From contig JABFSA010000104.1 of NCBI GenBank assembly GCA_013140775.1, positions 1 through 33,882 on the forward strand: a stretch of DNA of 33,882 nucleotides. Reading direction: 5' to 3'. The position numbers and the translations under genes were made by a program. Positions within the stretch are counted from its first letter, which is position 1, and each line of letters starts with the position of its first letter. The notes under the pieces are model-generated. The model was not told the origin of the DNA, did not search any database, and saw only the letters and a program-made list of their open reading frames with translations. This stretch comes from Acidobacteriota bacterium. Its GTDB lineage: Bacteria > Acidobacteriota > Vicinamibacteria > Vicinamibacterales > UBA2999. Shown here piece after piece: positions 16,879-24,293 of the stretch.

Positions 16879-18866
16879 CCATTCCCAAGGCTTACAGGAA
16901 GCCCTACATTCTGGCGGTTGCGCTCGCCGTTCTTGCTCTCGGCACGGCGATCGTTCTTGTGGCCGAACCTGTGCGCGATCTCCTCGCGTCCCGGGTCAAT
17001 CCAGAACCTTACGACATAGAACGGATGGTTCTTCTCTACGCCACGCTTCCCCGCCTCTCAATGGCGTTCCTGGCTGGCGCGGCGCTGGCCGCGTCTGGGG
17101 CCATCCTGCAGCAGGTTCTTCGCAACCCGCTCGCCTCGCCAACGACGCTCGGCATTGACGCCGGGGCACGTCTGGCGATTGCCGTCACAACCCTGTTCAT
17201 TCCCTCGCTGATCGGGTTCGGCCGGGACATCGTCGCGCTCACAGGAAGCGCGCTTTCAACGCTGCTCGTCTTCTTCCTCGTGCGACGACGAGGCTTCTCG
17301 GCTCTGGCGATTGTTCTGGCCGGACTGGTCATCGGTCTGTACTGCGGCGCCGCGTCGGCGCTGCTGGTGCTGCTCAAGGATCGGATCCTTGCGAGCCTCT
17401 TCATCTGGGGCAGCGGATCACTCAGCCAGCAAAGCTGGGATCCCTTTCTGTCTCTCCTGGGACGCCTTGCACTCGCGGTGATTCCGGTGCTGCTGATCAT
17501 CCGTCCGCTCTCCTTGCTGGACCTGGACGATGACAGTGTTCGCGCGCTTGGCCTGCCGGTGAAGAAGCTGCGCGTGGCGGCGGTCGCCATCGCGGCAGCT
17601 CTGTCTGCGTTTGTCACGAGCGCTGTCGGTGTCATCGGTTTCATCGGGCTCGTGGCTCCAGTCATTGCCAGGTTGTCAGGCGCGCGGCGATTCGGAGAGC
17701 GTTTATGGTGGTCAACAGTAATGGGCGGGTGTCTGCTGCTGTTGACAGATGCGACGTTGCAGATCCTTGCCGGGGTGACGGCGGAGTTCGTACCGACGGG
17801 TGCAGTCACGGCGGTCATTGGTTCGCCGCTTCTGCTTCTCCTGCTGCCACGATTGAAGGTCGCGGCGCGGCCTTCTGCGACAGCAACTCCCCAAACTGCG
17901 CAAGCCTTTTCAGTGAGCACGGTAGTCATCGTGGGAACGCTCGGTTTCCTTCTGCTCGTTGGTCTTGCCGTACTGGCCGGCAGAGGGCCGTACGGCGAGT
18001 GGCAGATCAGCTCGCTGGCACAGCTCGATTACGTGATCACATGGAGGCTTCCGCGCATCGTTGCAGCGGCATCGGCAGGTGCGCTGCTCGGAACGGCCGG
18101 GCTCATACTGCAACGCGTAACGGGCAACGAGATGGCGAGTCCCGAAGTGCTTGGCGTCAGCGCGGGCGCGATCCTCGCCGTGACGCTGGCGCTGTTTGTG
18201 TTCGGAGCGCTCGACGTCTTCTGGCGCGATGTCGCGGGTATGGCTGGCGGAATTGGCGTGCTGGGACTGCTTGTGACGCTTGGGAGCCGCTCGAGCATTT
18301 CGCCCGAGAAGGTGTTGCTGGGTGGGGTCGCGTTGAGCGCGCTCATCGATGCAGTGGTCGGCGTGCTGTCAGCCACCGGCGACCCACGTGCGTTCCTCCT
18401 GCTTGGATGGATGAGCGGTACCACCGGGGGTACCACTGTGGCCGGAGCATTGGCGGCCGGGCTCGCAGCCGCCGTGCTGATCTCGGTGAGTGTTCTCCCC
18501 TCGCGTTGGCTGGCGATTCTTCCGCTGGGAGACTCCCCGGCGCGAGCCGTTGGGCTTTCTCTTGGACGTTCTCGATTCCTGCTGCTGTTCCTCGCGGCGG
18601 TGCTCACGGCAGCCGCGACCCCCATCATCGGACCCTTGACGTTCGTCGGCCTGATGGCGCCGCACATCGTGCAGGCCGCTGGCATCAGGCGACCACTCGC
18701 CTGTGTCTTCGGCTCCGCGATTGCCGGAGCTGGAGTGATGACCGTGGCCGACTGGGTCGCTAGAACGGCGGCGTATCCGGTGCAGCTACCAACCGGGCTT
18801 GTGGCGGCCATGGTCGGCGCGCCGTTTCTGATGATCCTCCTGAATCGGCGGGTGGCCACCGCGTGA
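16875..18866 (+). CDS. fhuB: fused siderophore ABC permease FhuB
   Basis: A 663-residue inner-membrane permease with two FecCD-type halves in one chain, as in E. coli FhuB (660 residues). Each half carries about ten membrane segments. Half 1 has LPRLSMAFLAGAALAASG, LQQVLRNPLASPTTLGIDAGA and VGVIGFIGLVAPVIARL. Half 2 repeats the pattern with LPRIVAAASAGALLGTAG, LQRVTGNEMASPEVLGVSAGA and IGPLTFVGLMAPHIVQ. The GLVAP/GLMAP stretches belong to the loops that contact the ATPase. GTG start, overlapping fhuD. It imports ferric siderophores together with FhuD and FhuC. The next gene starts within the last codon overlap (18863-18866). Confidence 0.96.
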   Translation: MTIPKAYRKPYILAVALAVLALGTAIVLVAEPVRDLLASRVNPEPYDIERMVLLYATLPRLSMAFLAGAALAASGAILQQVLRNPLASPTTLGIDAGARLAIAVTTLFIPSLIGFGRDIVALTGSALSTLLVFFLVRRRGFSALAIVLAGLVIGLYCGAASALLVLLKDRILASLFIWGSGSLSQQSWDPFLSLLGRLALAVIPVLLIIRPLSLLDLDDDSVRALGLPVKKLRVAAVAIAAALSAFVTSAVGVIGFIGLVAPVIARLSGARRFGERLWWSTVMGGCLLLLTDATLQILAGVTAEFVPTGAVTAVIGSPLLLLLLPRLKVAARPSATATPQTAQAFSVSTVVIVGTLGFLLLVGLAVLAGRGPYGEWQISSLAQLDYVITWRLPRIVAAASAGALLGTAGLILQRVTGNEMASPEVLGVSAGAILAVTLALFVFGALDVFWRDVAGMAGGIGVLGLLVTLGSRSSISPEKVLLGGVALSALIDAVVGVLSATGDPRAFLLLGWMSGTTGGTTVAGALAAGLAAAVLISVSVLPSRWLAILPLGDSPARAVGLSLGRSRFLLLFLAAVLTAAATPIIGPLTFVGLMAPHIVQAAGIRRPLACVFGSAIAGAGVMTVADWVARTAAYPVQLPTGLVAAMVGAPFLMILLNRRVATA

Positions 18867-19666
18867 CGCATTCCGTCGCTGAGGTGTCGCGCGATTTGAT
18901 GACACTCGACGACGTGAGTGTGTCGATCGGAGAGACTGCGATCCTGAAGCCGCTGTCACTCTCCGTATCGAGCCGGGGTGTCACAGGGCTCGTCGGTCAG
19001 AACGGATCCGGCAAATCGACCCTTCTCAAGCTACTCGCACGTCAGCAGATGCCGAGCCGCGGCACCATCACGTTCGACGGCAAGCCTTTGCATGCCTGGC
19101 GCGATCGGGAGTTTGCCCGCGCGGTGGCCTTTCTCCCCCAGCACACACCACTCGCGACAGGGTTGACCGTTCGTGAGCTCGTCAGCCTCGGCCGTTACCC
19201 CTGGCACGGTGCACTGGGGCGGTTCAGCGACGCCGACCGGCAGAAGGTCGATGAAGCGATGTCGCTGACATCCACCGCTGGCGTGTCAGAGCGTTTCGTA
19301 GACACGTTGTCGGGGGGCGAGCGCCAACGGGCGTGGCTGGCCATGCTGATTGCGCAGGATGCACGTCTACTGCTCCTCGACGAACCGCTTTCAGCGTTGG
19401 ATGTGGCTCACCAGTTGAGTGTGATGGCGCTCGTACGACGTTTGACGCTGGAACGGGATCTTGCGGCACTGATCGTCCTGCACGACATCAATCTTGCCGC
19501 TCGCTACTGCGATGAGATCATCGCGCTCAAGAACGGGGCGCTGGTGGCTCGCGGGGCTCCGGGCGACTTCATGACGCCGGCGCGTCTGGAAGAGATCTAC
19601 GACGTCGAGATGGACGTCTTTCGGCATCCCGAGATGGGCGTGCCTGTCGCGTACGTGCGTTCATAG
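18863..19666 (+). CDS. fhuC: siderophore ABC transporter ATPase FhuC
   Basis: A 267-residue ATPase that drives FhuB-mediated import. All catalytic motifs are present: Walker A GQNGSGKS at residues 45-52, Q-loop at Gln93 (FLPQHTP), signature LSGGERQR starting at 149, Walker B LLLLDEP with Glu174, D-loop SALD, and the H-loop in IVLHDINLA. The regions LTVRELVSLGRYPW and CDEIIALKNG are typical of the FecE/FhuC group. GTG start, overlapping fhuB by 4 bp. Its stop (TAG, 19664-19666) abuts and overlaps by 6 bp the end of the convergent Rieske gene, so no space exists for a separate terminator. Confidence 0.96.
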   Translation: MTHSVAEVSRDLMTLDDVSVSIGETAILKPLSLSVSSRGVTGLVGQNGSGKSTLLKLLARQQMPSRGTITFDGKPLHAWRDREFARAVAFLPQHTPLATGLTVRELVSLGRYPWHGALGRFSDADRQKVDEAMSLTSTAGVSERFVDTLSGGERQRAWLAMLIAQDARLLLLDEPLSALDVAHQLSVMALVRRLTLERDLAALIVLHDINLAARYCDEIIALKNGALVARGAPGDFMTPARLEEIYDVEMDVFRHPEMGVPVAYVRS

Positions 19667-20866
19667 TCCGAGCGCGCTGGCGACGCTGCGGTGGAAGGCC
19701 TGAAGTGCAGGCTCGTTTCGGCCGTAGACCACCGTAAAACCTGGGGGCGCTGACACGAGGTTGGCGTATCCATCCACGGCAACCTGGTAGTCCTCCTGCG
19801 TGACATCACTGTTGCTGTCGTCGTGGGCGAAGGCGCTCGATTGACGATCGGATTCGGATCCACCGATGACGTAGACCGCGGTCCTGCAGATCATCTCCCC
19901 CGAAGTAGGCCCGGGGAACACTCGGAACATTCGCACCCATCGGGCACCGGACTCGAGAGAGCCCGCGACAAGGATGACGTTCGGGAAAATGAAGTGAATC
20001 CCTCCGTATTCCATGTGCGGCCACTCGGCTTCGGGTAGCTTGCTGATGGCCCTCAGACTCTTCTCTGGAAAGTTAAGTCGCCAGTGCGGTTCGAACGCAT
20101 CGAACACAGCCACATTCGAAAAGTGCGTGGTACCGATGGTGGACGCATGGAGGGTCGAGAAGTGGTACCCCTCGCCATACGTGTCGAGCGCACACTTCCA
20201 GTTCGTGGCGGCGGTGAGCATGCTGGATCGCACCGGAAAGGCAGATGCGAGATCGAGCAGCGCGAGTTCGCTGGCGAAGGATCCCAGGTATCCGGCAGCA
20301 TCGAGGGGGTCATCGCCGGGGGTCGGCCTGACGAATACGAGACCGTTCCATTCGTCTGCTGGCACTCGTACGAGGTTACGTTGACCAAGATCGAGGCCCT
20401 CGAACCCTTGTGCTCCGGGGATGCCCACCAGCACGCCGTCCAGATCGAAGGTCCACGCGTGGAACGGACAGACAAATCGCCTGCCGGACACATCACAGGT
20501 TCCGTCCTCGCCACGTCGTACCAGCTTCGAGCCTCGATGCATGCACATATTGAGGAACGCACGAACGGAGCCGCTGGCGCTTCGGACGACGATGATGGAC
20601 TGGCCGACATCCTCGAAAAGCAGGCAATCCCCAGGATTGGGGATGTCTTTCGTCAACCCGACGACGAGCGGGCGCTTCAGGAACAATTCACGGCGCTCGA
20701 GCGCTGCCCTCGATTCGTCGGTGTAGGCAGACGCATCGTTCTTCATCGGCTGCGGCGCCATGTCCGTTGTACCGCCGGCCGCCACGTGCGCCACCATCCG
20801 TCGTTGAATGTCGCCCGCGACGCGGCGTCGCCGAGCCGCAAGTTCGAGCGTCTGGGATTCCGTCAT
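19661..20866 (-). CDS. Rieske non-heme iron oxygenase, alpha subunit type
   Basis: A 401-residue oxygenase with an N-terminal Rieske [2Fe-2S] domain and a C-terminal catalytic domain. Rieske ligands are Cys108, His110, Cys133 and His136; 22 residues separate the two halves, about five more than usual. The mononuclear iron site is marked by NWKCALDTYGEGYHFSTLH, with His235 and His240 and the bridging Asp228. Such enzymes hydroxylate, desaturate or demethylate a substrate using electrons from a reductase. No reductase or ferredoxin gene is in the window. Its position inside the NRPS cluster suggests tailoring of the peptide or of a precursor. The start codon is uncertain; Met41 is an alternative. 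It diverges from the P450 pair. Confidence 0.92.
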   Translation of the reverse strand: MTESQTLELAARRRRVAGDIQRRMVAHVAAGGTTDMAPQPMKNDASAYTDESRAALERRELFLKRPLVVGLTKDIPNPGDCLLFEDVGQSIIVVRSASGSVRAFLNMCMHRGSKLVRRGEDGTCDVSGRRFVCPFHAWTFDLDGVLVGIPGAQGFEGLDLGQRNLVRVPADEWNGLVFVRPTPGDDPLDAAGYLGSFASELALLDLASAFPVRSSMLTAATNWKCALDTYGEGYHFSTLHASTIGTTHFSNVAVFDAFEPHWRLNFPEKSLRAISKLPEAEWPHMEYGGIHFIFPNVILVAGSLESGARWVRMFRVFPGPTSGEMICRTAVYVIGGSESDRQSSAFAHDDSNSDVTQEDYQVAVDGYANLVSAPPGFTVVYGRNEPALQAFHRSVASALGL

Positions 20867-20937
20867 ACGAGGGGTTCCACGTCTGTCGCCTGTCTACTTG
20901 AATTCCTCGAGTCGAAGCCGACACTATAACGTCTTCG
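20867..20937. promoter_or_regulatory. divergent promoter region, Rieske / P450
   Basis: This 71-bp spacer separates the minus-strand Rieske gene from the plus-strand P450. A TATAAC box at 20925-20930 ends seven bases before the P450 ATG. A transcript starting at the usual distance would begin at the ATG itself, and no Shine-Dalgarno sequence is present. The candidate -35 TTGAAT (20898-20903) is 21 bp away, which is too far, so the assignment is tentative. Confidence 0.35.
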
Positions 20938-22158
20938 ATGGGCCTCGACATTCCTGCGCACGTTCCGCCTGATCGAGTGGTTGACGTCGATCTCTATCGG
21001 ATGCCGGGCTCCGAGCAGGACCTGCATGCACCGTGGAAGGCTCTGCAGGACACGGCTGCCGGAGGCGTCGTCTGGACGCCGCACAACGGTGGGCATTGGA
21101 TTGTCACGGGCGGCAGCGACATCGCACGCATCTACGCGGATCACGAAAACTTTTCCTCCAACATCACGATCGTGCCCCGTGAGTTCGGCGAACAGTTTCC
21201 GCTGCGGCCAACGACGGTGGATCCCCCTGGCCACCGGCGCTTTCGCCAGCGAATCAACGCCGCGCTGACACCAGCCGTCGTCCGGACAGTTGAACCAACG
21301 ATTCGCCGTGTGATTATCGAGTCTGTCGAGCGGATTCGGCCCGCAGGCTGCTGCGAGTTCATCAGCGAGTGCGCGGTGACCCTTCCAATCGCGGTGTTCA
21401 TGCACCTCGCCGACCTCCCCCTCGAGTCCGCGGCGGTCTTGCCAGGGTACTCGGAAGACCCCAACAGTGAGGGACCACACGCCGGCGTTCCAGTCATGGA
21501 ACGCTTCGCGGCGTTTCTTCGGCCGTGGGTGGCCGAGCGGCGTGCGCACCCGGGCGACGATCTCATCAGCTGTCTGCTCACGCACACGACAGGCGATGCA
21601 TCACTTACTGATGACGAGGCGGTGGACGTCGGAGTGGCGCTCCTGACCGGTGGTCTCGACACCGTCGTCTCCTCTCTTGGGTTCATGATGGCCTTCCTGG
21701 CCCGCAATCCGGACCACCGGAGACGTCTGGTGGCGGATCCGTCGCTCATCCGCGCCGCCGTCGCGGAAATGCTGCGCCGGTTTCCGATCATGACAAAGGG
21801 CCGCCTCGTGAGACGCGATCAGGTTATGGATAGCGTCTGTATGAAGGCTGGCGACATGGTGATCCTCCCACCGCTCCACGGTCTGGACGAGCGAGAGTTT
21901 CACGACCCTCTGACCGTGGACTTCCATCGGCCTGTTGCCCCGCATTCAACGTTCGGAAACGGCGTGCATCGTTGTCCTGGCGCTCACCTGTCGCAGATTG
22001 AAACGGAGATCGTTCTGCGCGAGTGGATCGCCCGGATCCCGGAGTTCGAGATAGATCCCGTGAGACCTCCAACGATGCGCAGCGGGATTCTCGGCGCGAT
22101 GCTGCAGGTGGGTCTTCGTTGGGATCCACACACGACTATCGTCGTTCCCGTCGCGTGA
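20938..22158 (+). CDS. cytochrome P450, first of two
   Basis: A 406-residue soluble bacterial P450 that should hydroxylate or otherwise oxidise a peptide or precursor. The heme-binding loop FGNGVHRCPGAHL carries the thiolate Cys346. The I-helix LLTGGLDTVVSS keeps the acid-alcohol pair Asp241-Thr242, and the K-helix ExxR lies in AEMLRRFP. DPPGHRRFR near residue 95 is the class I substrate-region mark seen in camphor/terpene-type P450s. No redox partner is encoded in the window. It is followed immediately by a second P450 (stop-start overlap TGATG, 22156-22160). The substrate cannot be read from sequence. Confidence 0.95.
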   Translation: MGLDIPAHVPPDRVVDVDLYRMPGSEQDLHAPWKALQDTAAGGVVWTPHNGGHWIVTGGSDIARIYADHENFSSNITIVPREFGEQFPLRPTTVDPPGHRRFRQRINAALTPAVVRTVEPTIRRVIIESVERIRPAGCCEFISECAVTLPIAVFMHLADLPLESAAVLPGYSEDPNSEGPHAGVPVMERFAAFLRPWVAERRAHPGDDLISCLLTHTTGDASLTDDEAVDVGVALLTGGLDTVVSSLGFMMAFLARNPDHRRRLVADPSLIRAAVAEMLRRFPIMTKGRLVRRDQVMDSVCMKAGDMVILPPLHGLDEREFHDPLTVDFHRPVAPHSTFGNGVHRCPGAHLSQIETEIVLREWIARIPEFEIDPVRPPTMRSGILGAMLQVGLRWDPHTTIVVPVA

Positions 22159-23411
22159 TGGATCCCGCGCCAACCTCGCACGCACGGGCGGACGCCGAGG
22201 CTGTGCAGCTCGACAGTCTGGATGTCAGTCGTCCCGAGCGCTTCGCGTCGAATACGCACTGGCCGTACTTTGCCAGGCTGCGCCGGGACGCTCCGGTTCA
22301 CTTCTGTCGCGAGAGTGCCTACGGGCCGTACTGGTCGATCACGCGACTCGACGACATCCAGGCCGTGGAGGCCGACTACACACACTTCTCATCCGACGGA
22401 AACGTGATCATCGGCGACGTTCCCTCCGCCTTTGATGAGACGCGGGCGTTCGCAACCTCAGATCCTCCGGTGCACACGCGCGAGCGCAACGCTGTCGCGC
22501 CAGGCCTCGCCGCAAAGCGGGTGGCTGCCTTCGAGGCCGACACGAGGCGACAGGTCGCCACGCTTCTCGACCACCTCCCCGAAGACGACCCGTTCAACTG
22601 GGTTGAGCGCGTCTCGATTGCGTTGACGACGCACATGGTGGCGACGTTGTTCGATTTCCCTCAGGACGAGCGTCACCTTCTGCCGTACTGGTCCGAGGTG
22701 CTCGTCACGACCCCAGGTGAGGGCCAGATTGTTCGCACCTGGGAAGAACGTCAGGCGATTCTGGCGGACTACCGCGCGCGGATTCTGGAGATGTGGCGCA
22801 TCCGTGCAGCAGGCAGCCCGGGCGACGACATCATTTCCCTTCTCAGCCACAACGCTGACACAGCTTCGATGGCCGACGATCCGTCACACCTTCTTGGACT
22901 CGTCACGCTGGTCGCTGGCGCAAATGAAGCGGCCCGAGGGGCGCTGTCGGGATGTGTGGTTGGGTTCAACCAGTTCCCTGAAGCGTGGGAAGTGATGAAG
23001 GCGGACCCGTCACTCGTGCCGAATGGTGCTGCCGAGATCATCAGGTGGCAGTCCCCAATTGCGCACATGCGACGAACTGCTGCGGCCGACGTCGAGTTCC
23101 GCGGCCAGTTGATCAGAAAGGGCGAGCGCGTCGTGATGTGGTACTGCTCGGGGAACCGGGATGAAGCGCACTTCGAGGACGCGGGCAGACTCCAGCCATC
23201 CAGGACCAATGCTCGGCGCCACATAGCGTTTGGATCAGGGATTCACCGGTGCCTCGGCCTGCACGTCGCGAGCATGCAGCTTCGCGTCCTGCTCGAAGAG
23301 ATGCTGCAGCGATTCTCGAGAGTGGAACTGGTGGCCGAGCCGACGCGCACGTTCTCGAACTTCTCCGCTGGCTTCACGGAGGTCCTGGTCCGAATCAGTA
23401 GAAAGCGATGA
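22158..23411 (+). CDS. cytochrome P450, CYP153-like, altered I-helix
   Basis: A 417-residue P450 starting at ATG 22158, which overlaps the first P450's stop by one base. A longer reading begins inside the previous gene and is not favoured. Heme loop FGSGIHRCLGLHV places the thiolate at Cys365. The K-helix is EIIRWQSPIAHMRRTA, and the stretch KGERVVMWYCSGNRDE is very like CYP153 alkane hydroxylases. The I-helix reads VAGANEAARGA (Glu257-Ala258-Ala259). CYP153 has Asp-Thr-Thr here, so the threonine used in proton delivery is missing. Such replacements occur in P450s that rely on substrate-assisted or unusual chemistry. It overlaps the convergent CmcJ-like gene by 17 bp. Confidence 0.94.
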   Translation: MDPAPTSHARADAEAVQLDSLDVSRPERFASNTHWPYFARLRRDAPVHFCRESAYGPYWSITRLDDIQAVEADYTHFSSDGNVIIGDVPSAFDETRAFATSDPPVHTRERNAVAPGLAAKRVAAFEADTRRQVATLLDHLPEDDPFNWVERVSIALTTHMVATLFDFPQDERHLLPYWSEVLVTTPGEGQIVRTWEERQAILADYRARILEMWRIRAAGSPGDDIISLLSHNADTASMADDPSHLLGLVTLVAGANEAARGALSGCVVGFNQFPEAWEVMKADPSLVPNGAAEIIRWQSPIAHMRRTAAADVEFRGQLIRKGERVVMWYCSGNRDEAHFEDAGRLQPSRTNARRHIAFGSGIHRCLGLHVASMQLRVLLEEMLQRFSRVELVAEPTRTFSNFSAGFTEVLVRISRKR

Positions 23412-24219
23412 CCCTCTGGTCGATGCTTTCGCGCGGGGGCGCGTCTGGCGGGCAGTACGGATCGTCGAATGCCGCGTGCGGTACCGCCGAGGGGCGTGTC
23501 GTGTCGGAATCAAATCCCTTGAACACCAGCGCTTCGTTCCGGGTCATGTCGGAAAAGTAGTACCAGCGCTGGCCCTGGTGGTGGCGGAACACGCTGTTCT
23601 CGAATCGGAACTCTGGTTCCCCTTCTGGATCGGCAACGCAGTCGGAACAGACTTGCGCGTCCGGTCTGACGCTACGCGCGTCGCACAGCGCGAGCGGCGT
23701 GTCCTGGGGGGGATCGGAGAGAACGCGCCACACCGTAAAGATCGCAAACCGTCCGCGAAGTCGTTCACGTAACTCATCCGGCGGGAGCAGTGGCTCTACC
23801 CACACACTGGAGCCGGCAGGATTGGGGCTGAAGTCGCAGTGGGCAAACCGACCCAACACCGTCGTCCCATCCTTCCGGTACTGCGGCGAGCGCTCACTCC
23901 GGCGCCGTACCCCACCCTGCATCGCCACGACCTTGGCGGCGCCAGTCATCGACTGGATGAGCTGTTCCAGTTCCCGGAGGTAGACCTCGCGCACGGCGAT
24001 GGGGTCCGAAAAGTCACTCGTGGCGCTTCGATGAGACACGAGGGCGAACCCCTCGCGCTCGACTGAGAACGCCGCTGCCGTCGCCCGCGCATCTTCGACT
24101 GCCACGTCAACGGGCTGAAGAGGCAAGTTGTCGAGATGACGCTGCCGGCCGTAATAGACGGGCTTGCCTTCGCACGGTCCCAGGAAGGCGATTTTCGTGT
24201 TAACGACGCGAGTTGTCAC
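23395..24219 (-). CDS. CmcJ/NvfI-family oxidoreductase
   Basis: A 274-residue protein of the CmcJ/AsaB/NvfI-type family, which includes the 7-alpha-cephem-methoxylase component CmcJ and fungal Fe(II)/2-oxoglutarate oxygenases. A candidate facial triad is His127 and Asp129 in GRFAHCDFSPN, with a distal histidine at 248 in AVPHAAFDDP. The family marks GRFAIFTVWRVLSDPP, PLALCDARSV, WYYFSDMTRNEALVFKGFDSD are all present. The start is GTG at 24219; no Shine-Dalgarno is obvious. It diverges from the NRPS across 74 bp, so it is likely a tailoring oxygenase for the same product, for example a hydroxylase or desaturase. The exact reaction is unknown. Confidence 0.9.
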   Translation of the reverse strand: MTTRVVNTKIAFLGPCEGKPVYYGRQRHLDNLPLQPVDVAVEDARATAAAFSVEREGFALVSHRSATSDFSDPIAVREVYLRELEQLIQSMTGAAKVVAMQGGVRRRSERSPQYRKDGTTVLGRFAHCDFSPNPAGSSVWVEPLLPPDELRERLRGRFAIFTVWRVLSDPPQDTPLALCDARSVRPDAQVCSDCVADPEGEPEFRFENSVFRHHQGQRWYYFSDMTRNEALVFKGFDSDTTRPSAVPHAAFDDPYCPPDAPPRESIDQRVIAFY

Positions 24220-24293
24220 GATTTCGTCACTGCTTGCTGCAAGGGGAATTCGGATAGGATTATCACCTTTCCAGAACCCCTCTCTCGTGACTT
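24220..24293. promoter_or_regulatory. divergent promoter region, CmcJ-like / NRPS, with Fur-like site
   Basis: The 74-bp spacer contains GATAGGATTATC (24253-24264), a palindrome-ended element. Its right half ATTATCA (24259-24265) equals one arm of the Fur 7-1-7 box, but the left arm matches only partly and the one-base spacer is missing. A weak plus-strand promoter (TTGCTG then TAGGAT or GATTAT) overlaps it. Iron control is therefore possible, not established. Confidence 0.3.

Noticed and set aside
22023..22157. 45-residue N-terminal extension of the second P450
   Set aside because: It lies wholly inside the first P450 gene and has a shadow-like composition. ATG 22158 overlaps the upstream stop in a normal coupled manner.
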